Source of the DNA: a virus
Direction: 5' to 3' (one strand)
Virus record (IMG/VR): IMGVR_UViG_3300030329_004888
Coordinates: 1 to 64,000 of that record
DNA length: 64,000 bases
The position numbers were made by a program, and so were the translations under genes. Shown one piece after another: positions 52,126-60,314 of this stretch; position 1 is the first letter of the stretch, and each line of letters begins with the position of its first letter. The notes under the pieces are model-generated. The model ran no database searches and was not told the DNA's origin. It saw only the letters and a program-made list of their open reading frames with translations.

Positions 52126-54224
52126 TTTTGATTCCTATCTGAGACAATGTCCTGTGAAATGTTCTGTGCCGCCGAACGCACCGCAGACTCTACGCCGCCG
52201 GTCGCCCTGGAGATAGTATTGGTCGCCCCGCCTTCATCGGAAACTGGAGACACCCTGCCACCACCGCCACCCGGAGGAGGAGCCGCTCTACCGCCGCCCG
52301 CCTTCTCCTGCAAAAATTGCTGGTGCTGCTGCATGTGCATCGCTCTCATCTGACCGACGACCTGCTGTAGCTGCGGCGGCAGTTGCAGGAACAGGGCCGA
52401 TCCCTGCTCCAGTTGCTGATGAGTTTGCAGGTGCGCCTGATGATCGTCCTGCGGTTGGGCCGTGGCCGGTTTCGCCTGACCCGTCATTGCATACATAACC
52501 ATCAGTTCGTTTTCGGTTTCTGCCGCCCGCATTGCATCCCAGCGCACCGACTGACCGATAAAGCGGTCTACGTTGGGCACCTTGAAGGCCCGCAGAAGCA
52601 TCTTGATCGATTCCATGCGTGGTATCTCAGGCATCTGAATCAGGTAATTGAAGAGCGCCAGCGTATCCTCGCGTTCCAACTGCTCAAACAGCGGTTTCAT
52701 GGAACCGGCCTCGACCTGGACCTTGAAATGCATGTTCAGCATATCGGCCTGGACTGCCTCAAAGACCGGGTCGGTTTCCGATTCAGCAACATTGATTAAA
52801 AAGTTTTCCGGCGTATAGCGCACGTCAGACATAATCCGCAGGGTATTGTGAACGATGTTTGTATACAGATCCGCAACCTTGGACTGCATCCACTCCCTGT
52901 TCAGCTGTCCGAAAGAAGCCATGAGGCTGGCCTCAGTAGCCGTTCTCCGCGGTCCTCCTCCTGCCTGCAACTGACTGACGTTGAGAATCTGTTCTTCGTA
53001 ATTGCGGAAATCTGCTTCAATGCCCAGTTGATCAGGAGGGGGATTGCCCTGCTGCAATTCGGCAAAGGAGTTGTGCACATCCTGCACCCATACCAAAGAC
53101 AGATCCTTGCCGTCTTCTATGTCTTCTCCCAGTTGCGGATTTTCTTTCTGCTCGTCTTTGCGTCCCAGGATGATGCGTGTGCCCCGCTTCAGCAGGCCCG
53201 TGCGCCGGGACAATGATTCGACAATTCCCTTTTGCGTGTCTTCCGCATAGGCCATCATCGGCAGTCCGTACAGTTCATCGTGCGACAGATCAAACGCCAG
53301 TGTTGCATAATTGAATCCGTTGCGAACCAGATAGCCGCCGGTAGGCGTAAACTCCCCGTTCAGGCGCTGTTCTCCGGTTATGGGATCTACCGCCATGCCC
53401 GATTCCCCGGCGAGGAACGGATGCGGCCTGTCTTCCAATGGCTGAGGAATGCCATCGGCAAACGTATACTGACGTTTGTGAATGCGGTCATGGACTTCGC
53501 GCAGAATCACATACTTGCCCTGCGCCTTGGCGTCCCGGAACGCAGACTCCTCTTCTTCGGACCCGAAGTTGCGCTGCTGCATCTCTTCAAGGATCTCGTT
53601 CTCTGCGTCCTTTTCTCCCATCGGTTCAATGCGATTGACCAGATTCTGATCAAAGCGCCTGTCCTTCATTACAAATTCATACGGCACCACCATCTTCTCC
53701 CAGACAAACCGTGCCTGCCCGAAGTCGTGCGGCGGCGTCAGCGGATCGGGGAAGAAGTTGAACGGCGATACTCTCTGCCAGCAGACCATGCCGTTCTGCA
53801 TCGCGTCATTAGCGACGTAGGGAGGCATTAAGTCGCTGTCTCCCACGGGGTTAACTCCGCACTTCAAAATTCCCATATAGCAATAGAGCGAATCAAAAAT
53901 AGCCTGCTGTACGTGTGGTTTGACATCCATCATGGCTATCGCCTCGTTGGCCACCCGCTCGAGTATCTCTGCATTCAACTGGCGGTTGTTGTCATCCACG
54001 CGCATAAAGACTTTGGGATAATTAAAAGCAGTTGAGGTTATGATCAGACGGGTGAGCGGATAAAACCGCGACACCTTCTGCACCCTCGACTTCTTCATCC
54101 CGGCAATGCGAAACTCCAATTTGTACAGACCGATCAAGCGTCGCCACAGTTCATGCTTGGGAGCCATGTACTGTTCGCAGGTCTTGAACGTTTTCTGCCA
54201 GAACTGGACGTGTTCTTCTCTCAT
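52122..54224 (-). CDS. Portal protein, right genome
   Basis: 700 residues, homologue of 17838-19961: SRFYPLTRLIITSTAFNYPK, DMLPPYVAND-like against TMIAPYIAND, a YGLPMMAYAEDTQKGIVESL segment, TATEASLMASFGQLNREWMQ against TATEAAVVAAAAQLNGNWME, and a Gln/Met-rich C-terminus ending in a Gly/Pro run. Ring at the packaging vertex. Confidence 0.86.
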   Translation of the reverse strand: MREEHVQFWQKTFKTCEQYMAPKHELWRRLIGLYKLEFRIAGMKKSRVQKVSRFYPLTRLIITSTAFNYPKVFMRVDDNNRQLNAEILERVANEAIAMMDVKPHVQQAIFDSLYCYMGILKCGVNPVGDSDLMPPYVANDAMQNGMVCWQRVSPFNFFPDPLTPPHDFGQARFVWEKMVVPYEFVMKDRRFDQNLVNRIEPMGEKDAENEILEEMQQRNFGSEEEESAFRDAKAQGKYVILREVHDRIHKRQYTFADGIPQPLEDRPHPFLAGESGMAVDPITGEQRLNGEFTPTGGYLVRNGFNYATLAFDLSHDELYGLPMMAYAEDTQKGIVESLSRRTGLLKRGTRIILGRKDEQKENPQLGEDIEDGKDLSLVWVQDVHNSFAELQQGNPPPDQLGIEADFRNYEEQILNVSQLQAGGGPRRTATEASLMASFGQLNREWMQSKVADLYTNIVHNTLRIMSDVRYTPENFLINVAESETDPVFEAVQADMLNMHFKVQVEAGSMKPLFEQLEREDTLALFNYLIQMPEIPRMESIKMLLRAFKVPNVDRFIGQSVRWDAMRAAETENELMVMYAMTGQAKPATAQPQDDHQAHLQTHQQLEQGSALFLQLPPQLQQVVGQMRAMHMQQHQQFLQEKAGGGRAAPPPGGGGGRVSPVSDEGGATNTISRATGGVESAVRSAAQNISQDIVSDRNQN

Positions 54225-54225
54225 A

Positions 54226-55650
54226 TCAGTTCAATATGCTTTCTGCATGGGCTGTGCGTAAATCCTTTATGAGATTGGTGCCCAGGAACGGATCCTTGCG
54301 AACCACCGGGGCAGTTGGAGTAGGCTGATACACATGCATGATACCGTAACGGGCCGCATCGGCGGCATGGTCTTCACTCTTGGTGTCAAGATCTTCCGGG
54401 TTGGACTTGGACCGCGGCAATGTCGGCATGGTGCGAAGCAGGTTCGGACACCAGTCGGCAAAGGCATACAGTCGTTTATTGGTTAAAGCATCGTTGATAA
54501 CGCGCCAGCCGGTAATGCGATCATTGTTGGCCTTGCTAAGAAACAGTCCCTGCTGTGAAAACACATCCGCAGGCGATTGACTGACCACTTCATGCAGTCG
54601 CCGCTTGACCCACATACTGGGATCGGCATAGATAATGGACGGACGCCGTCCTCCTGTAAAGGGACAGGAACTGATGATCTTGTCGATTTCATAGGCATGA
54701 GTACTGGCTGCGGCCCCACCCATGTAATACTCGCTGATAAAATAGATCTGACCGTCGTAATCAACGGTTACCAGATAAAAGGCAGTAGGTGACGACTCCC
54801 CGTAATCCATGCACCCGAACAGGGGCCATGATTCAGGGATTTCAAATGAAGGCACGGCCACAGATGAATTCCAGGTGCCGAAGAACGCCCCCAGCGATAC
54901 CTGCCAGTCTCCTTCCAGCCAGGCGCGAACCAACTCCGGATCCCCTACTGACTTAAGCCTGTCTATGTACAACGGGTCGTTTTTAAGCAGTATCTTGTTG
55001 TCGGACAATAAGCTGCGTATCCACATGCGTGGCATGACCGACTGGGTGTCCCGAATGAGTTCCCCCTGGGGACCGGCGTCAATATAATATCGCTTTACTT
55101 CATTATGGCCAACGCCGCCGGGATTCCCCGTCGCCCTGATGCGCTTGCAGGGAATGTCCTCCGCGGAACGCAGGCAGGCCTTGAGTTTGTGATATGGTTT
55201 GAGATCAGGCCAGTTGGTCAACTCGTCAAACGAGATATGAGCATAGGAGTGGCCCTGATAATGATCGGCATCCCCTTCGGTTTCCATATGCCGCAACCGC
55301 AGAATGACATGGCCGGTAGCATGGGGAATGCGGAATTCATGCACCCCTACCTTGTATTCGGTGCCGGGAAATGCCTTATATAGAACTTTTTTACCTTCTT
55401 CGACCACTTCATCCAGTTCCGGATAGGTTTTACGGAAAATTATTCCCCTCCATGCCGTGCCATACTCCTGTACGTCCGCAGCAAAGTCGCCGATCAGAAA
55501 GGAAGTCTTCCCCCCACCACGAGCCCCACCAAAAAACAACTCAGGTACAAAAGAAGCACGAATAGCTTTTTCCTGGGGCCCCGGTTGAGGCATCCATTGA
55601 TCGCGCTCTGCTCCCGGTGTCTTGGCGGCATTGTCGGATACTCTGGGCAT
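54226..55650 (-). CDS. terL: Terminase large subunit, right genome
   Basis: 474 residues with classic Walker A GGARGGGKT (41-49), Walker B ending FDE (141-143), coupling motif ATGNPGG (173-179) and nuclease motifs around GCMDYGES and DYDGQIYFISEYY, then DHAADAARYG. ATG 55650 is preceded by AGAGGGTAGG. Packages DNA into the head through the portal. About 35-40 percent of residues appear shared with the left copy by eye; this is not computed. Confidence 0.93.
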   Translation of the reverse strand: MPRVSDNAAKTPGAERDQWMPQPGPQEKAIRASFVPELFFGGARGGGKTSFLIGDFAADVQEYGTAWRGIIFRKTYPELDEVVEEGKKVLYKAFPGTEYKVGVHEFRIPHATGHVILRLRHMETEGDADHYQGHSYAHISFDELTNWPDLKPYHKLKACLRSAEDIPCKRIRATGNPGGVGHNEVKRYYIDAGPQGELIRDTQSVMPRMWIRSLLSDNKILLKNDPLYIDRLKSVGDPELVRAWLEGDWQVSLGAFFGTWNSSVAVPSFEIPESWPLFGCMDYGESSPTAFYLVTVDYDGQIYFISEYYMGGAAASTHAYEIDKIISSCPFTGGRRPSIIYADPSMWVKRRLHEVVSQSPADVFSQQGLFLSKANNDRITGWRVINDALTNKRLYAFADWCPNLLRTMPTLPRSKSNPEDLDTKSEDHAADAARYGIMHVYQPTPTAPVVRKDPFLGTNLIKDLRTAHAESILN

Positions 55651-55653
55651 TGC

Positions 55654-55908
55654 CTACCCTCTGATACCGGCTAACTTCTCGTTAATGTCGTTAAAGGCGG
55701 TTTCAGAAAGCAATCGTGCCGGTATGCCGCCCGCCAGCATGGTAATCTGGGCCGCGTTGAGTAAATCCTGTGCTTCCGCGGCCAGATCCTTCGACTTGCC
55801 TTTCTGAACTACAGTAGCAATAGCGCCACTGTCATCGACTTCCACTACTTCTGAGGCAGCAGGCTTGCTTGCCGCTTTCTTTTTAGCAGGAGCTTTTTTC
55901 TTTGCCAT
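55654..55908 (-). CDS. Small Lys/Ala-rich basic protein, right genome (84 aa)
   Basis: Starts MAKKKAPAKKKAASKPAASE, then an acidic VVEVDDSG patch and helices (DLAAEAQDLLNAAQITMLAG). It lies between the terminase genes, behind AAGGGAG. The left 59-residue protein has the same kind of start but lies behind the portal gene. Histone-tail-like basic ends suggest DNA contact; function unknown. Confidence 0.6.
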   Translation of the reverse strand: MAKKKAPAKKKAASKPAASEVVEVDDSGAIATVVQKGKSKDLAAEAQDLLNAAQITMLAGGIPARLLSETAFNDINEKLAGIRG

Positions 55909-55922
55909 TCTAATTTCTCCCT

Positions 55923-56399
55923 TTATCCTGAAACGACCTCTGCCTCAACCGGCACGGCCTGTTCCATCTGTTCGTTCTGCTTGAGCCATTCGTCGTAACT
56001 GGCTGCCCGTGGAGGCACCCTGACACCGACATCGCCGGTATGATGATGCTCATGTTCCACGACCATGCGGTCATCCCCTACTTCCTGACGGATGGCCTGC
56101 AATACTTTTACTTTGAGATTGACGTTGGGCCGCTCGGCATTCTTGAGATCGTTGTACAGAGACTGCAATTCGATGACGCGCTCTTTGCGATGCGCCAGCG
56201 GCACGTCTTTGAAGTTCGCTCTCCATAAGTCCAGCCTGCGGTGGTACTCTTCGATGAAATCCGGATCCCGACGCCAGCGATTGATCCGCTGTCGGGTTAC
56301 CCCCAGGATTTCGGCAATCTCTGCGGATACGTCGCCGCCTCCCCAACGCTCCAGAACCAGCAGGTCCATGGCCTTGGTATGGAGGGGAATGATCTTCAC
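55923..56399 (-). CDS. Terminase small subunit-like protein, right genome
   Basis: About 158 residues from GTG 56399 (GGAGG is 8 bases upstream; TTG 56405 is an in-frame alternative that would sit too close). The helix-turn-helix SAEIAEILGVTRQRINRWRR is followed by long helices and a His-rich EHEHHHTGDVG patch, then an acidic end. It recognises the packaging start if the analogy holds. Not clearly homologous to the left small terminase beyond the HTH. Confidence 0.66.
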   Translation of the reverse strand: MKIIPLHTKAMDLLVLERWGGGDVSAEIAEILGVTRQRINRWRRDPDFIEEYHRRLDLWRANFKDVPLAHRKERVIELQSLYNDLKNAERPNVNLKVKVLQAIRQEVGDDRMVVEHEHHHTGDVGVRVPPRAASYDEWLKQNEQMEQAVPVEAEVVSG

Positions 56400-56419
56400 G
56401 GACAAGTCCTCCGGGACGC

Positions 56420-56758
56420 TTATACTAAGGCGCTTGCCGGAGAAGGCCTTTCAGGAGCGCCGTTTCCAAGAGGAGAAGCTCCCGTCTGACCCATGTCAGG
56501 GCCAAGTCCTCCAGGGCCCTCGGGGCCACCGCCCTGCTGTTTCAGCAAAAGAAGCATCAACGGCAGCAGTTTCTGTATGTCCATGTCGCCCATCGATCCT
56601 CCTGCCTGCCCGCCGAACAAGGCCTTCAACTGCTGTAATAAACCGGAAACGTCCCCTCCGGGAGGGCCTGCTCCTGGTCCGGGAGCGGAACGAGCCGCAT
56701 CTGCCTGTGCTTCCCCTTCAGGGGTGTAAGGAAATTCCTGTCCGTTTACCATTGGCAT
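56420..56758 (-). CDS. Gly/Pro-rich protein, right genome (112 aa)
   Basis: Acidic and proline-rich ends flank a hydrophobic core (MDIQKLLPLMLLLLKQQGGG). Precedes the small terminase. The left genome lacks it. Function unknown; late expression from the promoter at 57626 is expected. Confidence 0.55.
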   Translation of the reverse strand: MPMVNGQEFPYTPEGEAQADAARSAPGPGAGPPGGDVSGLLQQLKALFGGQAGGSMGDMDIQKLLPLMLLLLKQQGGGPEGPGGLGPDMGQTGASPLGNGAPERPSPASALV

Positions 56759-56799
56759 AATTCAAATCTCTTTGTTGGATGTGTGGAGCATTGCAGACT

Positions 56800-57441
56800 C
56801 TATCTGTTGAAGCGGTCGAATGTCGGAGCCTGACTGCGGTAATTGACAGGAGTCGGGTCGTCCCTTCTCAAGCCACCGCCGTATCTTCGCAGAACGTCCG
56901 CAGGATCTCCGCGGTTGACAGAGCGTCCTTCCAGCATCTTTCGGGCCAGTGCCCTGGCGTGATCCTGTTCCCCTTCGCGTTGGGCAAATTCATTTGGGCC
57001 CCGTCGCCCAAGTCCAAATCCCTGGGTGCCCCTGTACGTGCGCCTGGGCCGCATCCCACCTCTTCCATACGTCGTTCCACCCGCTCTTTGATAAAGGGTG
57101 TCCATGGGAGTTTCTCTGGCAATGTCCATGGCCCTTTGGGCCCGACCCTGATCAGTGGTGGGCCTTGGTCCGAAATCTCTTACGTGCCTTTGAATTGGTG
57201 AAAACCCCGACCCGGACTCCTGGGCCGTAATATCTGTAATTCCCTTGCGACGCGCCCCCTGCATGGCCAGCGTCTTAAGTAGTTTTGAGATGTTTTCCAG
57301 CGATACGTCCCCTCGTCCCGCCATATCAGCGGCGTTGAGGGCAGCCTGTTGGTAAGGAGCCCCCTCGCCTACGATATTTCGAGTTCCCCATACGCTTGGT
57401 TTTATACCAGGTATTCCAGTGATTGTTCTTGTTTCGGCCAT
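56800..57441 (-). CDS. First late gene, right genome, Arg/Gly-rich (213 aa)
   Basis: ATG 57441 has AAGGAGTGG ahead. The C-terminal two thirds are rich in Arg and Gly (GTTYGRGGMRPRRTYRGTQG, GLGRRGPNEFAQ), as in nucleic-acid-binding tails. No family recognised and no counterpart in the left genome. It is the first gene of the right late operon. Confidence 0.6.
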   Translation of the reverse strand: MAETRTITGIPGIKPSVWGTRNIVGEGAPYQQAALNAADMAGRGDVSLENISKLLKTLAMQGARRKGITDITAQESGSGFSPIQRHVRDFGPRPTTDQGRAQRAMDIARETPMDTLYQRAGGTTYGRGGMRPRRTYRGTQGFGLGRRGPNEFAQREGEQDHARALARKMLEGRSVNRGDPADVLRRYGGGLRRDDPTPVNYRSQAPTFDRFNR

Positions 57442-57469
57442 TGATTACCACTCCTTGGTTTGCATATAT

Positions 57470-57534
57470 AAAAAGGCCACAAAGACACCTGTCCGAACCA
57501 TCTCCCGTCTGACAAGTAACCTCTGTGACCTTTT
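57470..57534. repeat. Imperfect inverted repeat in the late leader
   Basis: AAAAGGCCACAAAG (57470-57483) and CTCTGTGACCTTTT (57521-57534) are inverted copies with two mismatches. Direct copies of CCATCTCCCGTCT and CCATCTCTCGTCT lie at about 57499 and 57554. They fall in the 180-base leader before ATG 57441 and may fold or bind a regulator. Confidence 0.55.
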
Positions 57535-57625
57535 AATCTCCCGTTGTCGAAACCATCTCTCGTCTACTGCCTATGCTTCCCCCGAGTATGGGCAGTTCCT
57601 CCAGACCATAGTTTTCGACCCCTAC

Positions 57626-57654
57626 AGCATACCAAAAGGGAATTTTATTGTCAA
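57626..57654 (-). promoter_or_regulatory. Late promoter candidate, right genome
   Basis: Minus strand: TTGACA (57654-57649), a 17-base spacer, TATGCT (57631-57626). Transcription would begin near 57618 and cover 57441 down to the lysis genes. It is a host-type sigma-70 site, in line with no phage RNA polymerase gene. Confidence 0.7.
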
Positions 57655-57659
57655 GTATT

Positions 57660-58220
57660 ATTATTTGGCTGTAAATACCATGAGGGTGAGAGTGGTGATA
57701 ATATTTGGGGTGTATAGCCAGGGCCCGGGTGTTCCCCTGTCGGGTTCACCTTCGGTGAATGCAAAACCATAAAATTGCTCCGGCTCCTAGCTACTGCCCA
57801 CATGAGCACTGCTAATTCAAGCACTACTGCCCTAATGGGCATCATTGAATGCCTATTGGATATGGTTGGTAGTAGGCAAATAATTTGCCCAATGTGTGGG
57901 TTATCTTGCCTAATGTGTGGGTTGTTGTGGTTGCTTGGGTAGGCCTTGGGTAGGTCTGAATTGATAGGCCTATAGGTACAACCATAGGCCTATTGGTTAG
58001 ATGATTAGATATGTCTAATTAGTAATACTAATACCCCATCTAATCCTATTCCTATAGCGCCCATACCTATAGGCCTATTAGGTACCTATATAGGTACCTA
58101 TAGGTACTGCTGTTCATATAGGCCTATCTAATAGGCCTATACAAAACAAATAATTAAGTACATAAAAATAGGCCTATAGGATAATCCTATAGGCCTATCG
58201 GTTAAAGGTTAGTAGGCGTG
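57660..58220. other. Gene-free, repeat-rich region of the right genome
   Basis: No convincing gene. It holds two copies of AATGTGTGGGTT (about 57889 and 57914), a run of GGTACCTATA-type motifs around 58080-58105 and the seven ATAGGCCTAT copies listed separately. It is strongly AT-rich on the right half. Position between two leftward units and repeat content fit a replication origin or control region. Confidence 0.65.
57964..58198. repeat. Seven copies of the palindrome ATAGGCCTAT
   Basis: Exact copies start at 57964, 57984, 58069, 58118, 58131, 58168 and 58189, with spacings of 20, 85, 49, 13, 37 and 21. Shorter relatives (CCTATAGG, GGTACCTATA) lie between them. Irregular spacing and the ten-base palindromic unit rule out CRISPR and point to iterons or operators. 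Confidence 0.92.
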
Positions 58221-58301
58221 TTACCAGTTAAACACCATTTCCAACAAGACGACCACTAGAGCGCCATTGAGCGTATACAAGACAATCCCGCAAATATGCA
58301 T
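58221..58301 (-). CDS. 26-aa hydrophobic microprotein
   Basis: ATG 58301 lies one base after the stop of the 24-residue gene. MHICGIVLYTLNGALVVVLL followed by EMVFNW: one membrane span. Third in a chain with GP88. Coding status rests on the overlaps and on hydrophobicity. Confidence 0.45.
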   Translation of the reverse strand: MHICGIVLYTLNGALVVVLLEMVFNW

Positions 58302-58302
58302 A

Positions 58303-58377
58303 TTATCTATTCTCCCGTTGTAATCTCCAAAGGCCATAGGCCACACCAAACGCAAGTATCAACAGATCTAATATCAT
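58303..58377 (-). CDS. 24-aa hydrophobic microprotein
   Basis: ATG overlaps the GP88 stop as ATGA. MILDLLILAFGVAYGLWRLQ then RENR: a membrane span with a basic end. Short, but coupled to GP88. Confidence 0.5.
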   Translation of the reverse strand: MILDLLILAFGVAYGLWRLQRENR

Positions 58378-59117
58378 GACACCATACCATCAACAACAAA
58401 ACCGGTAGTGTCTTTTTTTGCCTTGCCTTTGGCTAACAGGCCTACAACCACGCCTTGACGGTCTAACATGCGCGCATCATGAGAGTCGCCATCTATAACG
58501 TCATGACCACGAAAGAAGGGAGGTAACGTCTTGCGGAATACTACCGCCACATTACGACCCTTCCGTAACCATTCCTTGCAATCTTGCCAATTGTCGCCTT
58601 GCGTGGTCTCGTATCGCGATAGCGTCAAGTGATAGTTATCACGATCCATCTTATACAATCTTGACGCATTTTTCGTGTAGTCGTAAAACTGCACGTTTGG
58701 GAATATGTCAAGTATGGTTTTGCCACAACAGGCAATGTCAAAAGTGATAGATTCCCAAGGCAAATCGCTTGTACCGTTTAGCCGTATAGCTGGCACAAGG
58801 TTCTTACTTGCTGCCTTCGTTACTACCTTCAAAATATCTTTATAGAGCAATTCTCCAAACTGTTCTTGGTTCTGAAAAAATAATACCGTTCTTGCTATTC
58901 GTGCTTGCTGTATAGCGTTTGTCTTTTCTCCACGTTTTACGATACCAGCACGCCCCGCACTATTCAGACAAGCTTTGCGACAACCAGACGTAGAAAATTG
59001 ACAGACATTATAGCTGGACAAATTTGCTGGCGCTAAGTGTAGGATACCCGTTTCGTATCCAGCTAGGATACTCTTAGCCGTTTTCGGGTTGTGTGTGCTT
59101 TCGGTTAATAGTTTCAC
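58374..59117 (-). CDS. GP88-family phage protein
   Basis: 247 residues from GTG 59117, two bases after the preceding stop. Shows the family pattern NPKTAKSILAGYETGILHLA, then CQFSTSGCRKACLNSAGRAG, the IARTVLFF helix and IRLNGTSDLPWESI. The conserved cysteines and RLNGTSD motif match the Gene product 88 family (PF17338) known from phages; its biochemical role is not established as far as I know. Leftward transcription, opposite to the other early genes. Confidence 0.78.
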   Translation of the reverse strand: MKLLTESTHNPKTAKSILAGYETGILHLAPANLSSYNVCQFSTSGCRKACLNSAGRAGIVKRGEKTNAIQQARIARTVLFFQNQEQFGELLYKDILKVVTKAASKNLVPAIRLNGTSDLPWESITFDIACCGKTILDIFPNVQFYDYTKNASRLYKMDRDNYHLTLSRYETTQGDNWQDCKEWLRKGRNVAVVFRKTLPPFFRGHDVIDGDSHDARMLDRQGVVVGLLAKGKAKKDTTGFVVDGMVS

Positions 59118-59119
59118 GG

Positions 59120-59560
59120 TTAGTCCATCCTTGATAGGTAGTACGCGTCTTCAATGCCACAGTGTTGCAAGTGTTCAACGCAGGCCTTAGCCCAAACTTC
59201 TTTAGGCTCTAACGACTGCCCAAACATATCAACACTGTAGTAATTCCCTCCACGGTAGCTATCGCGTTTCATAATGCCCGAACGTTTCATCGCTCGCCCA
59301 AATGCCGTATTGCCTTTGACGTGCACGGTAGCGAACCCACAGCAACCTTGCTCAATAGCAAACCTTTGGCCTGTCATTGTATCAATGGCACTAATCGGAG
59401 TAGGTACAACGTCTTTAGTCGCTATAGATGCGTACTCTATAGCATCATTCCAAATTTCGATATGTCGCATATCACTAATTGGGAATGTCGCTACTCTCTG
59501 CCTTGCCTGTAACCATTGTTCTTCATTCACCATCAGGCGTTCTGGGTCTAATCGTTCCAT
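59120..59560 (-). CDS. Protein of unknown function upstream of GP88 (146 aa)
   Basis: ATG 59560 has GGAGAG eight bases upstream; a longer frame to 59767 would run through the probable promoter. Sequence features: WNDAIEYASIATKDVVPTPI, EQGCCGFATVHVKGNTAFGR and a C-terminal helix with CVEHLQHCGIED. No family recognised. Operon with GP88, controlled from the operator at 59621. Confidence 0.62.
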   Translation of the reverse strand: MERLDPERLMVNEEQWLQARQRVATFPISDMRHIEIWNDAIEYASIATKDVVPTPISAIDTMTGQRFAIEQGCCGFATVHVKGNTAFGRAMKRSGIMKRDSYRGGNYYSVDMFGQSLEPKEVWAKACVEHLQHCGIEDAYYLSRMD

Positions 59561-59620
59561 CTTTCCAACTCTCCAATTTTTGGTGACACCATTGTCACTA
59601 CCAATAAAGATACTACAAAC

Positions 59621-59637
59621 ACTGCATATAATACAGT
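59621..59637. promoter_or_regulatory. 17-bp operator, copy 1
   Basis: ACTGCAT-ATA-ATACAGT: arms ACTG[CT]AT/AT[AG]CAGT. It lies over a TATTAT -10-like box on the minus strand, upstream of ATG 59560. Confidence 0.65.
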
Positions 59638-59867
59638 ATATATATGAATTTATTTTATGTGGTTTTATACTGCCCATCTTTTCACTGCCCACATAAACCA
59701 GTGCACGAACAAACCAGTGCCCACTTGGGCACCTGGGCCCACGCGAGCCGGTCGTGCGTGTTGTCATGATTTTTTATATGAATTTTGGATGGCGTTGAAA
59801 TCCGGGGAAAATTGGAAAAGTTGGATGGTCTGCATAATGGGGGAAAATTGCACCACTCAAATAATCC

Positions 59868-59902
59868 TTGCATGGACATCCTCCATACTGTATCTTATGC
59901 AG
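59868..59902 (+). promoter_or_regulatory. Early promoter with 17-bp operator, copy 2
   Basis: TTGCAT (59868), 16 bases, TATCTT (59890-59895). The operator ACTGTAT-CTT-ATGCAGT (59886-59902) has the same arms and spacing as copy 1. It drives the rightward genes from 59944. Confidence 0.6.
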
Positions 59903-59943
59903 TGCTGATGAGAATACCCTCATCACGACTTAGGAGAGTCAAC

Positions 59944-60312
59944 ATGCCACACCATGGATGTCAGTCCTCACAGGATAGAATTTTAGGTAGTCTCATAGAC
60001 TCGATTCGCGCCGTAAATCTGCAATGCACTATCGACCGCGCACCGACTGACCAACACTCAGCCCGTTACCTGTTACGAATCGAAACAAGAGCAGGAGTCG
60101 CAGAAGAATTAGAAACGGAGATCGGGCAGATCGAGCTTGAGTTCCATTTCAAGGGATTCACCGTCACCCCAACCCAGAACCTGCTCCGACTACTCCCCCA
60201 CGACTACACGGAGAGTGGGCGATCTCAGACGCTACTAAGCACTGAGGAGCGCAGTGAATTTCTCGCTGAGGCACAGCGTCTGATGGAAGATCTTAGCGAG
60301 GGGGCCTACTAA
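59944..60312 (+). CDS. First rightward early gene, unknown (122 aa)
   Basis: ATG 59944 follows TAGGAGAG; the open frame begins at 59785 but lacks a site there. Helical protein with ELETEIGQIELEFHFKGFTV in the middle and an acidic end (RLMEDLSEGAY). No family recognised. It stands in the position of a regulator or nuclease inhibitor, but nothing proves it. Confidence 0.65.
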   Translation: MPHHGCQSSQDRILGSLIDSIRAVNLQCTIDRAPTDQHSARYLLRIETRAGVAEELETEIGQIELEFHFKGFTVTPTQNLLRLLPHDYTESGRSQTLLSTEERSEFLAEAQRLMEDLSEGAY

Positions 60313-60314
60313 CC

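Noticed and set aside
54226-55650. T7-type phage RNA polymerase or DNA polymerase A gene
   Set aside because: No frame in the window shows the polymerase motifs; promoters found are host sigma-70 type.
57964-58198. CRISPR-like array of short repeats
   Set aside because: The unit is a ten-base palindrome with irregular spacing of 13-85 bases and no constant spacers or cas genes.
59785-59943. Upstream extension of the early gene at 59944
   Set aside because: The extension passes through the promoter and operator; ATG 59944 has the ribosome site.
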